A stretch of 64,000 bases of DNA from Kaistia geumhonensis (lineage in GTDB: Bacteria > Pseudomonadota > Alphaproteobacteria > Rhizobiales > Kaistiaceae): the NCBI RefSeq assembly GCF_030815145.1, contig NZ_JAUSWJ010000001.1:1116001-1180000 (forward strand), given 5' to 3'. Within the stretch, counting starts at the first letter, position 1. The number at the start of each line of letters is the position of its first letter. The notes under the pieces were generated by a model. The model was not told the DNA's origin and ran no database searches. It was given only the letters and a program-made list of their open reading frames with translations. Shown one piece after another: positions 9,111 through 21,477 of the stretch. A program made the position numbers and the translations under genes.

Positions 9111-9647
9111 CTACCGGTCGAATGGCGCGACTTCAACACGCGGCGACCGATCGGCAGCTCGCGCCGCAGCCAGATCCTGCCATGGGCCAAGCGACCAGTA
9201 GGACCCGGCGGCACCCGACGGCGAGGTCATGACATGCACGATGGCCGGACCGATCCGATCGCCGGTCTCGCCATAGGGAATGCGCGCTGTCGGCCGGCCG
9301 AGCGCGAGGCTCGCGGCGCGTTTCGACGTGAAGGCGATGCGGCGCGGCGCGCAGCGGGCGATCTTCTCGTGCAGCGCCGCGGCGTCGACGCGCGAAAGAT
9401 CGATCGCGTCGTCCTGACCTATATGCTCCTTGGCCACGTCGGTGAGCCCGATGCCGTAGCGAAGCACCTCGCGATAGGCGAGCGGCGCCAGCACATGCGG
9501 CGTCAGGCCGACGGCATGAAGCGTCGGCCAGAACTTGTTGCCCGGCTTGGCGTAATAGGCGCCGACCCGCGCCGACCACGCTCCGGCGCCCGTCCCGCAG
9601 AAAACGATGTCGAGACCCGGCGCCAGAACGTCCGGCAGGACGGGCAT
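9111..9647 (-). CDS. Mismatch-specific uracil/thymine-DNA glycosylase (Mug/TDG-like)
   Basis: This is a 178-aa protein of the uracil-DNA glycosylase superfamily, Mug-like branch, which removes uracil or related lesions opposite guanine to start base-excision repair. Seen: motif 1 region DIVFCGTGAGAWSA (residues ~13-26), the Y-Y-x-x-P-G-N-x-F-W-P substrate-pocket block, and motif 2 region HVMTSPSGAAGSYWSL. Motif 1 departs from the GINPG of E. coli Mug: the Asn used for water activation is replaced by residues of C-G-T-G-A-G. It sits next to ssb and uvrA, so the context is DNA repair. Lesion specificity cannot be read from sequence. Confidence 0.82.
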   Translation of the reverse strand: MPVLPDVLAPGLDIVFCGTGAGAWSARVGAYYAKPGNKFWPTLHAVGLTPHVLAPLAYREVLRYGIGLTDVAKEHIGQDDAIDLSRVDAAALHEKIARCAPRRIAFTSKRAASLALGRPTARIPYGETGDRIGPAIVHVMTSPSGAAGSYWSLGPWQDLAAARAADRSPRVEVAPFDR

Positions 9648-9673
9648 GGGCCCGCCTCCCCTTCGACCCGATC

Positions 9674-10180
9674 CTAGAACGGGATGTCGTCGTCGAGATC
9701 GGCCGCGTAGGAGCTGGTCGCGGCCGGCTGGCGGGCGGCGCCACCGCCGCGCGGGGCTTCGAGCGGGCTGGAACGGCCGAAATCGCTGCCACCGCTCTCG
9801 TAGTCACCGCCGCCTTCGGACGGACCCGACCGGCCGTCGAGCAGCGTCAGCTCGCCGCGGAAGCGCTGCAGCACCACCTCGGTCGAATAGCGCTCGGCGC
9901 CCGACTGGTCCTGCCACTTGCGGGTCTGCAATTGGCCCTCGACATAGACCTTCGAGCCCTTCTTCAGATACTGCTCGGCGATCTTGGCGAGGTTCTCGTT
10001 GAAGATCACCACGCGGTGCCACTCGGTCCGCTCCTTGCGCTCACCGCTTTGACGGTCGCGCCAGGTCTCGGAGGTGGCGATGTTGAGATTGACGATCGGG
10101 TCGCCCGATTGCGAGCGGCGCACTTCCGGGTCGCGCCCGAGATTGCCGACCAGGATCACCTTGTTGACGCTACCGGCCAT
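9674..10180 (-). CDS. ssb: Single-stranded DNA-binding protein
   Basis: This is a 168-aa SSB that coats single-stranded DNA during replication, recombination and repair. Seen: an N-terminal OB fold ([20 protein letters not shown], then [13 protein letters not shown] and [13 protein letters not shown]), a Gly/Ser-rich flexible linker from about residue 115, and the acidic tip DLDDDIPF that recruits partner proteins. The ATG at 10180 is preceded by AGGAAAG at good spacing; the longer in-frame extension is Arg/Lys-rich and unlike the family. It is transcribed divergently from uvrA across a gap that carries a LexA box, the classic alphaproteobacterial arrangement. Confidence 0.97.
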   Translation of the reverse strand: MAGSVNKVILVGNLGRDPEVRRSQSGDPIVNLNIATSETWRDRQSGERKERTEWHRVVIFNENLAKIAEQYLKKGSKVYVEGQLQTRKWQDQSGAERYSTEVVLQRFRGELTLLDGRSGPSEGGGDYESGGSDFGRSSPLEAPRGGGAARQPAATSSYAADLDDDIPF

Positions 10181-10322
10181 GCGCTTTCCTTTCCTCTTGG
10201 GCAGCCGCCCGCACCGAAGCGCGGGCGCCGCCATTCCTGCCGCAGCCTAGACAAAATCGCCGCCGCTTTCGCCCGCCTTCGCTGCTTGTCCACAGCGCGC
10301 CTCTGCGTCGGACAAGACTCCC

Positions 10323-10337
10323 GTTCCTTATTTGTTC
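10323..10337. promoter_or_regulatory. LexA (SOS) box, GTTC-N7-GTTC, in the ssb-uvrA divergent region
   Basis: The 304-bp gap between ssb and uvrA (10181-10484) contains GTTC at 10323 and GTTC at 10334 with exactly seven bases between them. This direct repeat is the LexA-binding site known from Rhizobium, Rhodobacter and other alphaproteobacteria, unlike the palindromic enterobacterial box. It sits roughly midway (about 145 bp from each start) and could control both genes. The rest of the gap holds a GC-rich stem-loop nearer uvrA and no ORF that I can support. Confidence 0.8.
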
Positions 10338-10398
10338 TAGACAATCGCGTTGGCGCTGGCAAGATCGGCTCCGCTCCGCTAGAGGCGAGTCGCGGCGC

Positions 10399-10424
10399 GC
10401 ACCGGCGGGCCTGCGCGCCGGTGC
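10399..10424 (+). other. GC-rich stem-loop in the probable uvrA leader
   Basis: GCACCGGCG (10399-10407) is repeated inverted as CGCCGGTGC (10416-10424) with an 8-nt loop: a perfect 9-bp stem. It lies between the LexA box and the uvrA start. There is no T-run, so it is not a typical intrinsic terminator. Its role, if any, is unknown. Confidence 0.4.
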
Positions 10425-10484
10425 CGTCTTGTCTCGCGCCGCACAACGCCTAGATTTGCAGTTCGGCTTTCGCCGCCTTCCCCG

Positions 10485-13427
<2,943 letters not shown>

Positions 13428-13431
13428 GCGG

Positions 13432-14505
13432 TCAGGCGCGATCGGAGACGCGGTTGCGTCCGCCGCTCTTCGCCGCATAGAGGGCGGCGTCGGCAGAGCG
13501 GAACGTCTCCGCCACCGCTTCTCCCGGCGAACACAGCGCGATGCCGGCGCTGATGGTGATCGAGCCGGCTACGGGATGAGCGGAAATCGTCACGAGATGG
13601 CGGACCCGGTCGGCGAAGCGCAGCGCATTGGTCATCGTGACATTGTCGAGGATGACCAGGAATTCCTCGCCGCCCCAGCGGCCGACCCGGTCGATCGGCC
13701 GCAACTGGCTGCGGATCAGTTGTGCCGTCGTGACGAGGATCTCGTCGCCGACGAGATGGCCATGCCGGTCGTTGATCGACTTGAAGTGGTCGATATCGAA
13801 CAGGACCAGGGCAGCCGACTTGTGGTCGTCATGGTCCTCGAAGGCCTGCATCCATTCTTCGAGAGCGCGCCGGTTGGCGATGCCGGTCAGGGGGTCGGTC
13901 CTCGCAGCGTCCTCCATGCTGCGCGCGTGGCGGGAGACGCGGTCGAACTCCAGCCGCAGCATCGCCACGAGCGACAGCAGGAGCAGCGTGAGCAGATGCG
14001 CGACCACCGCATTGACAAGAAGGGCGCTGACCCTGAGATCCCCCTCCTCGGAGGCATCGAGAGCCGCGATCCCGAGCGCCAGAGCCGAAAGCAGGAATGT
14101 CACCGAGGCGGCCGCGACCGCGCGCCGTCGCGACAGCAACATGAAGGCGGCGACATAGAGCGCCGGCATCCATTGCAGGGTATTGGCGACGTCGTAGATG
14201 CTCTCTTCCGGGGGCCCGAGGGCGAAAAGGACCACCTGCGCGACGAGATAGAACGCGACGCCGAAATAGCAGGCGAGTTCCGCATAGGGTTGGAACCACG
14301 GCTTCGCGGCCACGCCCAGCAGGTTCACGCAAAGAAAGATGATGACGATCGGGTAAGCCCATTGATCGCTGGGCTTGATGAGGCCGGCGCTCGTCTCGAA
14401 GGCCCAGAGCCCGAGAAAGACCAGCGCGCCGGCCGCAATCACGATCATGACGATCTGTTTGCGGCGCCTGGCCAGCGACGACAGATCGCCCGCCGACTCA
14501 GACAT
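13432..14505 (-). CDS. Membrane-bound diguanylate cyclase (GGDEF)
   Basis: This protein of about 357 aa has six or so N-terminal transmembrane segments (residues ~18-190) followed by a GGDEF domain that makes cyclic di-GMP from two GTP. Seen: DPLTGIANRRALEEW at the domain start, the metal-binding segment ALVLFDIDHFKSINDRHGH, and the active site RWGGEEF. An RPID motif lies exactly five residues before GGEEF, matching the inhibitory I-site, so product feedback is expected. The membrane part is not a named sensor domain that I recognise. ATG 14505 (MSESAGDL) has GGAG 8 nt upstream; an ATG at 14541 is an alternative. It ends 4 bp from the convergent uvrA. Confidence 0.93.
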   Translation of the reverse strand: MSESAGDLSSLARRRKQIVMIVIAAGALVFLGLWAFETSAGLIKPSDQWAYPIVIIFLCVNLLGVAAKPWFQPYAELACYFGVAFYLVAQVVLFALGPPEESIYDVANTLQWMPALYVAAFMLLSRRRAVAAASVTFLLSALALGIAALDASEEGDLRVSALLVNAVVAHLLTLLLLSLVAMLRLEFDRVSRHARSMEDAARTDPLTGIANRRALEEWMQAFEDHDDHKSAALVLFDIDHFKSINDRHGHLVGDEILVTTAQLIRSQLRPIDRVGRWGGEEFLVILDNVTMTNALRFADRVRHLVTISAHPVAGSITISAGIALCSPGEAVAETFRSADAALYAAKSGGRNRVSDRA

Positions 14506-14700
14506 GGAAGCCGCTCCAGAGGCCCAATCCTGGCGCATCATCGCTGGTCTCTTGCCGCAGGCCGCACGACGGCGACCTCACCTCTGACGACAAAGTCGGC
14601 AACTTGGCCGACAGCCAGCTAATGGAGGGTTTCCGAATCTATTTCAACCGGAGATATGGTTGCGAAATCTCTAGCCGCCGCTTCTGGTTGCAGACGGCAC

Positions 14701-14722
14701 AGGCGGGCGCGGGCGCCCGCCT
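14701..14722. other. GC-rich inverted repeat downstream of the lipoprotein gene
   Basis: GGCGGGCG and CGCCCGCC flank a 4-nt loop, with an outer A-T pair. It lies 20 bp past the stop of the small lipoprotein gene on the minus strand. No T-run follows, so it could be a transcript-stabilising hairpin or a weak terminator. The remainder of the 14506-14743 gap shows nothing else that I can support. Confidence 0.35.
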
Positions 14723-14743
14723 CGCAGGGGGTGGCAGCAGGGG

Positions 14744-15079
14744 TCAGGAGTAACCGGCCTGCTTGCGGAACTGGGCGGCGGTGGCAGCCGCCTGAGCGGC
14801 GGGCACCAGCACATAGCCGCGGGCCGACATGCAGGCCTCGGCGGCGCGCAGAGCGGCATTGTCGCCGGGCGGCAGGACGCAGGCGGCGCGATCGGTCGCG
14901 AACTGGTCGGCAAGTGCCGGATTGGCGCGGCCGCTCTGGCCGTCCTTGCGCACCCAGGCGAGCGGCTCGTTGGCCGAGGCCGCCGGCGGAACGGAGACCT
15001 GCGTCGGCGCGGTCGACTGGCAGCCGGCGAGGACGCTGGCGGCGAGGAGTGCGAGGATGGCGGGATAGGCGTGCTTCAT
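14744..15079 (-). CDS. Small putative lipoprotein
   Basis: This is a predicted lipoprotein of about 111 aa with a lipobox ending LLAASVLAGC, acylated at Cys20 after cleavage by signal peptidase II. The mature part is Ala-rich, with two further Cys residues (AACVLPPG and EACMSARGYVLVP) that could form a disulfide. The C-A-C-M-x-x-x-G-Y pattern recalls small alphaproteobacterial outer-membrane lipoproteins of unknown function. The start at 15079 (MKHAYPAI) gives a normal signal peptide; the 8 residues upstream in frame are dispensable. Function unknown. Confidence 0.75.
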   Translation of the reverse strand: MKHAYPAILALLAASVLAGCQSTAPTQVSVPPAASANEPLAWVRKDGQSGRANPALADQFATDRAACVLPPGDNAALRAAEACMSARGYVLVPAAQAAATAAQFRKQAGYS

Positions 15080-15206
15080 CGGAACGCTTCTCGGTTGCGG
15101 CATTGCGTTGGACCGCCGCGGCGCGGGCGACGAGTCGGTTCGGGCGAACTTTAGCAGAAGGTGCGCCGCGATGCGACGGCGCAGGCCAGATTGGTGCCGC
15201 GCCGTC

Positions 15207-15974
<768 letters not shown>

Positions 15975-15979
15975 GATCC

Positions 15980-16966
15980 TCAGGTCCCCGACTGATGCCG
16001 GCGTTCCAGCCAGGAATGGAGTGTCATCATCCCGAGGATGATCGCACCGATGAAGATGTTGTAGGCGAGCCCCGGCACGCCGATCAGGACGATGCCGTTG
16101 CGCATCACGCGCAGGATGAACACGCCGAGCACAGTGCCGATGATGGTGCCGCGCCCGCCCGTCAGCGCCGTGCCGCCGATCACCACCATCGCGATGACCT
16201 CGAGCTCGTAGCCCGAGCCGCTGTTGGGGTTGGCGGACGAGGTGCGGATCGACGAGATGATGCCGGCCAGCGCCGCCAGCATGGCGGAGAGCATGAACAG
16301 GGCAACCTTCACCCGGTCGACATTGACACCGCGGGCGCGCGCCGCGCCCGGATTGCCGCCCGACGCCTGGATCCAGTTGCCGACGCGCGTGCCGGTCAAG
16401 AGATAGCCGAGCACGACGGCGAAGCCGATGAACCAGAACAGCGAGGCATAGAGGCGGAACGAGCCGATATAGAACGACCCGACCAGGATATCGGCCAGCC
16501 ACTGCTCGCCCGAATTCCAGGTGCGCTGCGGGAAGCCGTCGGAGATGTAGAGCGCCGTTCCGCGCACGACGAGCAGCATGCCGAGCGTCACGAGGAAGGA
16601 CGAGATGCGGATGCGCGTCACGAACCAGCCATTGGCCCAGCCGATCACGGCGGCCAGGAGCATCGCCACGAGGAAGGCGAGTTCGAGCGAGGCGGCGCCG
16701 GTGTTGAACAGTGTCCACATCACGACGGGCGCGAAGCCGAACACGGAGCCGACCGAAAGGTCGAACTCTCCGGACGTCATGAGCAGCGTCATCGCCAGCG
16801 CGATGAGACCGAGCTCGACCGTGAAGCTCAGCGTGTTGCTGATGTTTCCGACCGAGAGGAATTCATGATTGATCGACCAGAAGACGGCCAGCTCGACCAG
16901 GAGGAGGACGAGCGGCCCGAATTCCGGCCGGGCGATAAGTCGCTGGACGAAGCTGTGCTTTTCCAC
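15980..16966 (-). CDS. Sugar ABC transporter permease (RbsC/FrcC family)
   Basis: This is a 328-aa inner-membrane permease of the BPD_transp_2 family with about eight to ten hydrophobic helices. Seen: the family signatures LALAMTLLMTSGEFDLSVGS (approximate; the core is TSGEFDLSVGS), ASGGNPGAARARGVNVDRVK (the cytoplasmic loop that contacts the ATPase) and VIGGTALTGGRGTIIGTVLG. The predicted start is GTG 16966 (MEKHSFVQRL). The frame stays open upstream and no convincing ribosome-binding site is visible, so the true start may differ slightly. It lies between the binding-protein and ATPase genes. Confidence 0.9.
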   Translation of the reverse strand: MEKHSFVQRLIARPEFGPLVLLLVELAVFWSINHEFLSVGNISNTLSFTVELGLIALAMTLLMTSGEFDLSVGSVFGFAPVVMWTLFNTGAASLELAFLVAMLLAAVIGWANGWFVTRIRISSFLVTLGMLLVVRGTALYISDGFPQRTWNSGEQWLADILVGSFYIGSFRLYASLFWFIGFAVVLGYLLTGTRVGNWIQASGGNPGAARARGVNVDRVKVALFMLSAMLAALAGIISSIRTSSANPNSGSGYELEVIAMVVIGGTALTGGRGTIIGTVLGVFILRVMRNGIVLIGVPGLAYNIFIGAIILGMMTLHSWLERRHQSGT

Positions 16967-17086
16967 GAGCGGGGCGCCGATGCTGAGGGTCTGACGTGAC
17001 AGGACGGCTGGCCGTCCCGCAAGCGGGGGCGAAGGAGGCGCGCCGGCCAGACGACCGACGCGCCGAACCCTGGATCTACCGTGCGA

Positions 17087-18019
17087 TTACTTGCCCGACA
17101 GGATGTCGTCGTAGATCTGCGCGGTGTCCTTCTCGTAGAGGGCGCCGGTGATCACGTTGAAGCCCGGAGGAATGCCGCTCGCGGCCATGTTGGCGAGCGA
17201 GAGGGCGACATAGGAGGTCGCCTGCGGGTCCTGCCACTGGGCGGCGTTCACATAGCCCTGAAGCACTTCCTGCGTGGTATCGAGCGAATTGCCCCAGCCG
17301 ACGACCGGAATCTCGCCCGGCTTGACGCCGACCTGGTCGAAGACGCGCTTGATCGAGCCGGTGACGAGGTCGCCGAGGCCGATGATCGCCTTCACCTTCT
17401 GCCGGTTGGCGGTGAGGTAATCGACCATGCGGTTGATGGCTTCGGCCTGATCGAGCTTGGCCTCGGTCACCTCATAGGTGATGCCGAGCGGCTCAAACAC
17501 GCTCTTGATGCCTTCCTCTTCCTGCACGCCATAAGTGGCGCCGGGAATCTCGACGGGCATCCAGACGAAATCGCCCTTCTTCACCAGGCCCTTGTCGACC
17601 AGATACTGCGCCCAGCCACGACCGAACACGACATTGTCGCCGCCGACATAGGCGTCGAAGCTGGCCTGCGGGTCGGGCGTGTTGAAGTTGATGATCGGAA
17701 TGTCGGCGGCGTTGGCTTCCTTGGCGACCTCGACCAGGCTGCCCGGATCGGGGCTGGTCGTGACGATGCCATCGGCCTTGGCGGCGATGGCGGCGCGGAC
17801 GGCCTCCTGCTGCGAGGCGACGTTGCCCTCGTGGAACGAGGTGTTGACGGTGTTGCCGGTGTCGGTCGCCCACTGCTTGGCGCCGGCGAGGAAGTAGGTC
17901 CATACCGGATCGGCCACCGAGCCATGCGATATCCAGTAGAAGGTCTTGGCCTCGGCGGCGAGCGGCATGGCAATGGCCATGACGAGCGCCGACAAAGCGA
18001 GGGTCAGCTTCTTGAACAC
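17087..18019 (-). CDS. Sugar ABC transporter periplasmic binding protein
   Basis: This is a 310-aa solute-binding protein of the periplasmic-binding-protein 4 (ribose/fructose) type. A signal peptide, FKKLTLALSALVMAIAMPLA, is followed by cleavage near AEA-KTF. Seen in the mature protein: DGIVTTSPDPGSLVEV, IPIINFNTPDP and AIIGLGDLVTGS, typical of this fold. The GTG at 18019 is preceded by GGGAGG at good spacing, so the longer upstream reading is rejected. It is the first gene of the importer operon. No sugar-catabolic gene or repressor adjoins it, so the ligand cannot be named; a fructose/ribose-like sugar is the best guess from family resemblance. Confidence 0.92.
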   Translation of the reverse strand: MFKKLTLALSALVMAIAMPLAAEAKTFYWISHGSVADPVWTYFLAGAKQWATDTGNTVNTSFHEGNVASQQEAVRAAIAAKADGIVTTSPDPGSLVEVAKEANAADIPIINFNTPDPQASFDAYVGGDNVVFGRGWAQYLVDKGLVKKGDFVWMPVEIPGATYGVQEEEGIKSVFEPLGITYEVTEAKLDQAEAINRMVDYLTANRQKVKAIIGLGDLVTGSIKRVFDQVGVKPGEIPVVGWGNSLDTTQEVLQGYVNAAQWQDPQATSYVALSLANMAASGIPPGFNVITGALYEKDTAQIYDDILSGK

Positions 18020-18238
18020 GGAAAGATCCTCCCGAAACAATTCTTCTCGTTGGTGTCCGGCGCGGTGGGGGAGCGCGCAGCCGCCGGTGCCTCGGCGCGG
18101 CCCTCTGCACGGATCGGGTCCTCCTAACCCTCACCGCGGAGACAGACGTCTCGGGCAGACAGTGGCACAGTTGATACCGGTCCCACAATCACCGGCCGAC
18201 CGCGTCGCGCAGAAATTTCAATCGTTTCAGGAGGGATC

Positions 18239-19036
18239 TCACAGCCGTGCCAGAAGCTCGGTCTTCTTGGCGGCGAACTCCTCATCCGAAAGGATGCCGC
18301 GGTCGCGCATCGCGGCGAGACGCTCGATCTTCGCCAGGATGTCGCCCGAGAGGTCCGGAGAGGCGCCGGCGCGCGGCGATTCGGCTGGCACCGCTTCCGA
18401 AAGGGGCTTGTCCTCCGCGACGGGCGGACGGCCGATCACCGCGAGATCGGAGAGGCGCACCGTGCCGTGCTGGCTGGTGAAGGAGACGTCCGCGCCGGTG
18501 CCCTGCTGCTGCGAGACGCCGCCGATCGCGTGGTCGGCCGTATCGTAGAGCGTGACATGTCCGCCCTTGCGGATCGCGAGGCGCCGGCTGTCGGGAAAAT
18601 AGGCATAGTGGAGGTCGTTCTGCGCGCCGCTCGCCGCCGGGCGCCCGAGTTCCGCCGGCCATGGCGAGAAGCCGGCGCCCGGCGCGAACAGCGGCGCCGC
18701 CTCGCGGCCGTCGCGGCGCTCCCCGGCCGTCGGCGCGGGGACGGCCTCGAAAACCCCGCCCGAGGCGAGTCCTTCCGCCAGATCGTCAAGCGCGGCGGCA
18801 ACGCGCGTCTTCAGCGCATTGTTGAACATGTCGCCGATCATGATCATGCCGCCGGCGTTCCACTGTCCCATGCCGCCGACTGCGGGATGATCGAATTGCG
18901 CCTGCCTGCCGCCGCCCGCGGCGAGCGCCGCCAGAAGGACGATCACGGCCTCGGCGTCGAAGCCATGGCGCGCGGCGACATCGTCGACGAGGCGTCGTCC
19001 AATCTCGCTGAGGGATTGCCGGTTCGAGGAAGGCAT
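18239..19036 (-). CDS. SHOCT domain-containing protein of unknown function
   Basis: This protein of 265 aa ends in a SHOCT domain (residues ~228-262, core ILAKIERLAAMRDRGILSDE then EEFAAKKTELL), a short C-terminal oligomerisation helix pair found in many unrelated proteins. The middle contains a conserved-looking FDHPAVGGMGQW-x-x-GGMIMIGDMFNN segment and an H-Y-A-Y-F-P-x-x-x-R-L-A-I block, with a low-complexity linker between. No enzyme motif, signal peptide or membrane segment is evident, so it is probably cytoplasmic. The gene is monocistronic as far as can be seen. The 250-bp gap to the DUF1127 gene holds their divergent promoters, which I could not place. Confidence 0.7.
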   Translation of the reverse strand: MPSSNRQSLSEIGRRLVDDVAARHGFDAEAVIVLLAALAAGGGRQAQFDHPAVGGMGQWNAGGMIMIGDMFNNALKTRVAAALDDLAEGLASGGVFEAVPAPTAGERRDGREAAPLFAPGAGFSPWPAELGRPAASGAQNDLHYAYFPDSRRLAIRKGGHVTLYDTADHAIGGVSQQQGTGADVSFTSQHGTVRLSDLAVIGRPPVAEDKPLSEAVPAESPRAGASPDLSGDILAKIERLAAMRDRGILSDEEFAAKKTELLARL

Positions 19037-19286
19037 GCGGGTTTTCCTTCTTTTCGGTGGTCAAAGCGACCGCGTCCCTTGCCGGCCGCGACTCTGCCAC
19101 ACAGATGAATGATGCGCTGCACAATCGTTGGGGGCGTTAATGCTGCCTTGCATCAACCGCAGCCCAGCCATGCGTTTTTTCGGTCTGCACATAAAAGCGG
19201 TCCATCCCTAGATTGGGGTCAACAAGGGCGAGGCAAGAACCCCACCCCGTTCGCCGGCCCAGAGATCAGTTTGAAGGATGACCACG

Positions 19287-19436
19287 ATGAACCTCATCAA
19301 CAGCTACAAGACCTGGCTCAAGTATCGCGAGACGAAGAACGAGCTTTCCCGCCTGACCCAGCGTGAACTGGCCGACCTCGGCATCAACCGTGCCGACATC
19401 AACCAGGTCGCCCGCAAGGCGGTTGCCGGTTACTGA
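19287..19436 (+). CDS. Small DUF1127 (YjiS-like) protein
   Basis: This is a 49-aa protein beginning MNLINSYKTWLKYRETKNEL with a DUF1127 core LTQRELADLGINRADI. DUF1127 proteins are short, Arg/Lys-rich and abundant in alphaproteobacteria; some affect phosphate, carbon or RNA metabolism, but the mechanism is unclear. Two in-frame ATGs exist (19278 and 19287); the second lies about 8 nt after AAGGA and gives the usual ~47-50 aa length. An intrinsic terminator follows at 19526, consistent with a stand-alone transcript. It is short and easily missed by gene callers. Confidence 0.85.
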   Translation: MNLINSYKTWLKYRETKNELSRLTQRELADLGINRADINQVARKAVAGY

Positions 19437-19525
19437 GAATTAAGCTTCGCGGCGACGAACCTCCTCCCTCGTCTCCGTGATCAGGCGGCCCGCGACCTCC
19501 TCCCCGCGTCGCCGCCCCTTCTGAG

Positions 19526-19563
19526 AAACGCCCGCCGATCTCCTCCCCGGCGGGCGTTTTTCT
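19526..19563 (+). terminator. Intrinsic terminator after the DUF1127 gene
   Basis: AAACGCCCGCC (19526-19536) pairs with GGCGGGCGTTT (19549-19559) around a 12-nt loop, and the T-run continues past the stem. It ends the DUF1127 transcript about 90 bp after its stop and insulates trmFO. Confidence 0.85.
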
Positions 19564-19614
19564 TTGTCCGGACGGCTGTTGTCGTGGTGACGCCGCGAGC
19601 CTAATGTCCGCGCC

Positions 19615-21045
19615 ATGACGACGAACGATCTCTCCGCGGGCGCCTTGCGTCCCATCCATGTCATCGGCGGCGGGCTCGCCGGCTCGGAAGCCGCCTGGCA
19701 GATCGCGCGGCGCGGCGTGCCGGTCGTGCTGCACGAGATGCGGCCCGTCCGCGCCACCGACGCCCACAAGACCGACGGCCTCGCCGAACTGGTCTGCTCC
19801 AACTCCTTCCGCTCCGACGATGCCGAGGCGAATGCCGTCGGACTGCTGCATGCCGAGATGCGCATGGCGGATTCGCTCATCATGGCGATGGGCGATCGGC
19901 ACCAGGTGCCTGCCGGCGGCGCGCTCGCCGTCGACCGCGACGGCTTCTCGGCCGCCGTCACCGCGGCGCTCGAGGCGCATCCGCTCGTGACCATCGAGCG
20001 CGGCGAGATTGCCGGCCTGCCGCCGGAGGACTGGGACAATGTCATCGTCGCGACCGGCCCGCTGACCTCGGCGGCGCTCGCCGATGCCGTGCGCGGCCTG
20101 ACGGGAGAGGATTCGCTCGCCTTCTTCGACGCCATCGCGCCGATCGTGCATTTCGATTCTATCGACCGCAGCATCGCCTGGTTCCAGTCGCGCTACGACA
20201 AGCCGGGACCGGGCGGCACCGGCGCCGACTATCTGAACTGCCCGATGACCGAGGCGGAATATAACGCCTTCGTCGACGCGCTGATCGCCGGCGAGAAGAC
20301 CGAGTTCAAGGAGTGGGAAGCCTCGACGCCCTATTTCGACGGCTGCCTGCCAATCGAGGTGATGGCGGAGCGCGGCCGCGAGACGCTGCGCTTCGGTCCG
20401 ATGAAGCCGGTCGGCCTCACCAATCCGAACGATCCGACGGTGAAGCCCTATGCGATCGTGCAGCTGCGCCAGGACAATGCGCTCGGCACGCTCTACAACA
20501 TGGTCGGCTTCCAGACGAAGCTGAAATATGGCGCGCAGACCGCCATCTTCCGCATGATTCCCGGCCTTCAGAACGCCGAGTTCGCGCGGCTCGGCGGGCT
20601 GCACCGCAACACCTTCCTCAACTCGCCCAAGCTGCTGGACGGCTCGCTGCGCCTGAAGGCGATGCCGCGGCTGCGCTTCGCCGGCCAGATCACCGGCTGC
20701 GAAGGCTATGTCGAATCGGCGTCGATCGGGCTGCTGGCCGGACGCTTCGCTGCCGCCGAACGCCTCGGCGAGGCACCGTCGCTGCCGCCGCCGACCACCG
20801 CCTTCGGCGCACTGCTCGGTCACATCACGGGCGGCCATCTCTCGGCCGACGAGGGCGGCAATCGCTCCTTCCAGCCGATGAACGTCAATTTTGGCCTGTT
20901 CCCGCCGGTGACCGTGCCGAAGGAACCGGGCAAGCGGCTGCGCGGCAGCGAGAAGACGCTGGCCAAGAAGCACGCGCTGACCGCCCGGGCCCGCGCCGAT
21001 GCGGCCGCATGGCTCGCCGGCGCCGTGGCCGAGGCGGCCGAGTGA
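19615..21045 (+). CDS. trmFO: Methylenetetrahydrofolate-tRNA-(uracil-5-)-methyltransferase
   Basis: This is a folate/FAD-dependent tRNA methyltransferase that makes m5U54 (ribothymidine) in the T-loop, the alternative to SAM-dependent TrmA. The 476-aa length is typical. Seen: the FAD-binding [39 protein letters not shown] with the conserved Cys, and the C-terminal blocks [19 protein letters not shown] and [13 protein letters not shown], which are diagnostic for TrmFO over GidA/MnmG. The ATG at 19615 gives a normal N-terminus about 13 residues before the dinucleotide motif. It converges with the YciI-like gene with a 3-bp gap. Confidence 0.96.
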   Translation: MTTNDLSAGALRPIHVIGGGLAGSEAAWQIARRGVPVVLHEMRPVRATDAHKTDGLAELVCSNSFRSDDAEANAVGLLHAEMRMADSLIMAMGDRHQVPAGGALAVDRDGFSAAVTAALEAHPLVTIERGEIAGLPPEDWDNVIVATGPLTSAALADAVRGLTGEDSLAFFDAIAPIVHFDSIDRSIAWFQSRYDKPGPGGTGADYLNCPMTEAEYNAFVDALIAGEKTEFKEWEASTPYFDGCLPIEVMAERGRETLRFGPMKPVGLTNPNDPTVKPYAIVQLRQDNALGTLYNMVGFQTKLKYGAQTAIFRMIPGLQNAEFARLGGLHRNTFLNSPKLLDGSLRLKAMPRLRFAGQITGCEGYVESASIGLLAGRFAAAERLGEAPSLPPPTTAFGALLGHITGGHLSADEGGNRSFQPMNVNFGLFPPVTVPKEPGKRLRGSEKTLAKKHALTARARADAAAWLAGAVAEAAE

Positions 21046-21048
21046 GCC

Positions 21049-21399
21049 TCAGCTGAGCACCCGGATCTCCCTCACCTCGATGGCGCCATAGCGCGCCATC
21101 GGGATCTTCGATGCCACGGCCATCGCCTCGGCGCGGTCGCGGACATCGATCAGGATGAAGCCGCCGACATGCTCCTTGAGCTCGGCGAAGGGGCCGTCCG
21201 TATAGAAGGTCTCCTCCCCTCGCACGCGAATCGTCGTCGCGGTCGGCGGCTCGCCGAGCGCATGAGCGGCGATCAGGATCCCGCGCGCCGCGAGTTCGCC
21301 GTCATAGGCGAGCGACTCGTCGGTGATCGCCTGATGGTCGGCCGCCGTCAGGCCCTCGAAGCGTGTGGGATCGACGATCACGAGGCAGAGAAAGCGCAT
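21049..21399 (-). CDS. YciI-family (YCII/DGPF domain) protein
   Basis: This is a 116-aa single-domain protein with the ferredoxin-like YCII fold. Seen: MRFLCLVIVDPTRFEGLTAA, the diagnostic E-T-F-Y-T-D-G-P-F-A-E-L-K-E and GGFILIDVRDRAEAMAVA, ending with IEVREI. DGPF-domain proteins often accompany ECF sigma factors in actinobacteria and proteobacteria, but no sigma factor is adjacent here. The biochemical role is unknown; a dehydratase- or monooxygenase-like activity has been suggested for related folds. About 100 bp separate it from the DUF815 gene upstream. Confidence 0.85.
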   Translation of the reverse strand: MRFLCLVIVDPTRFEGLTAADHQAITDESLAYDGELAARGILIAAHALGEPPTATTIRVRGEETFYTDGPFAELKEHVGGFILIDVRDRAEAMAVASKIPMARYGAIEVREIRVLS

Positions 21400-21477
21400 G
21401 GCAGCCGGTCCTTTCGGAGAATGATGACCGAGGACGAACGGAAGCCGCCCGCACCGACAGCCAGCCGCCCTCCCCCG

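Noticed and set aside
18166-18190. ACCGGT-centred sequence upstream of the sugar binding-protein gene as a LacI-type operator
   Set aside because: The core ACCGGT is present but the flanking arms match at only two or three positions, so symmetry is too weak to support it.
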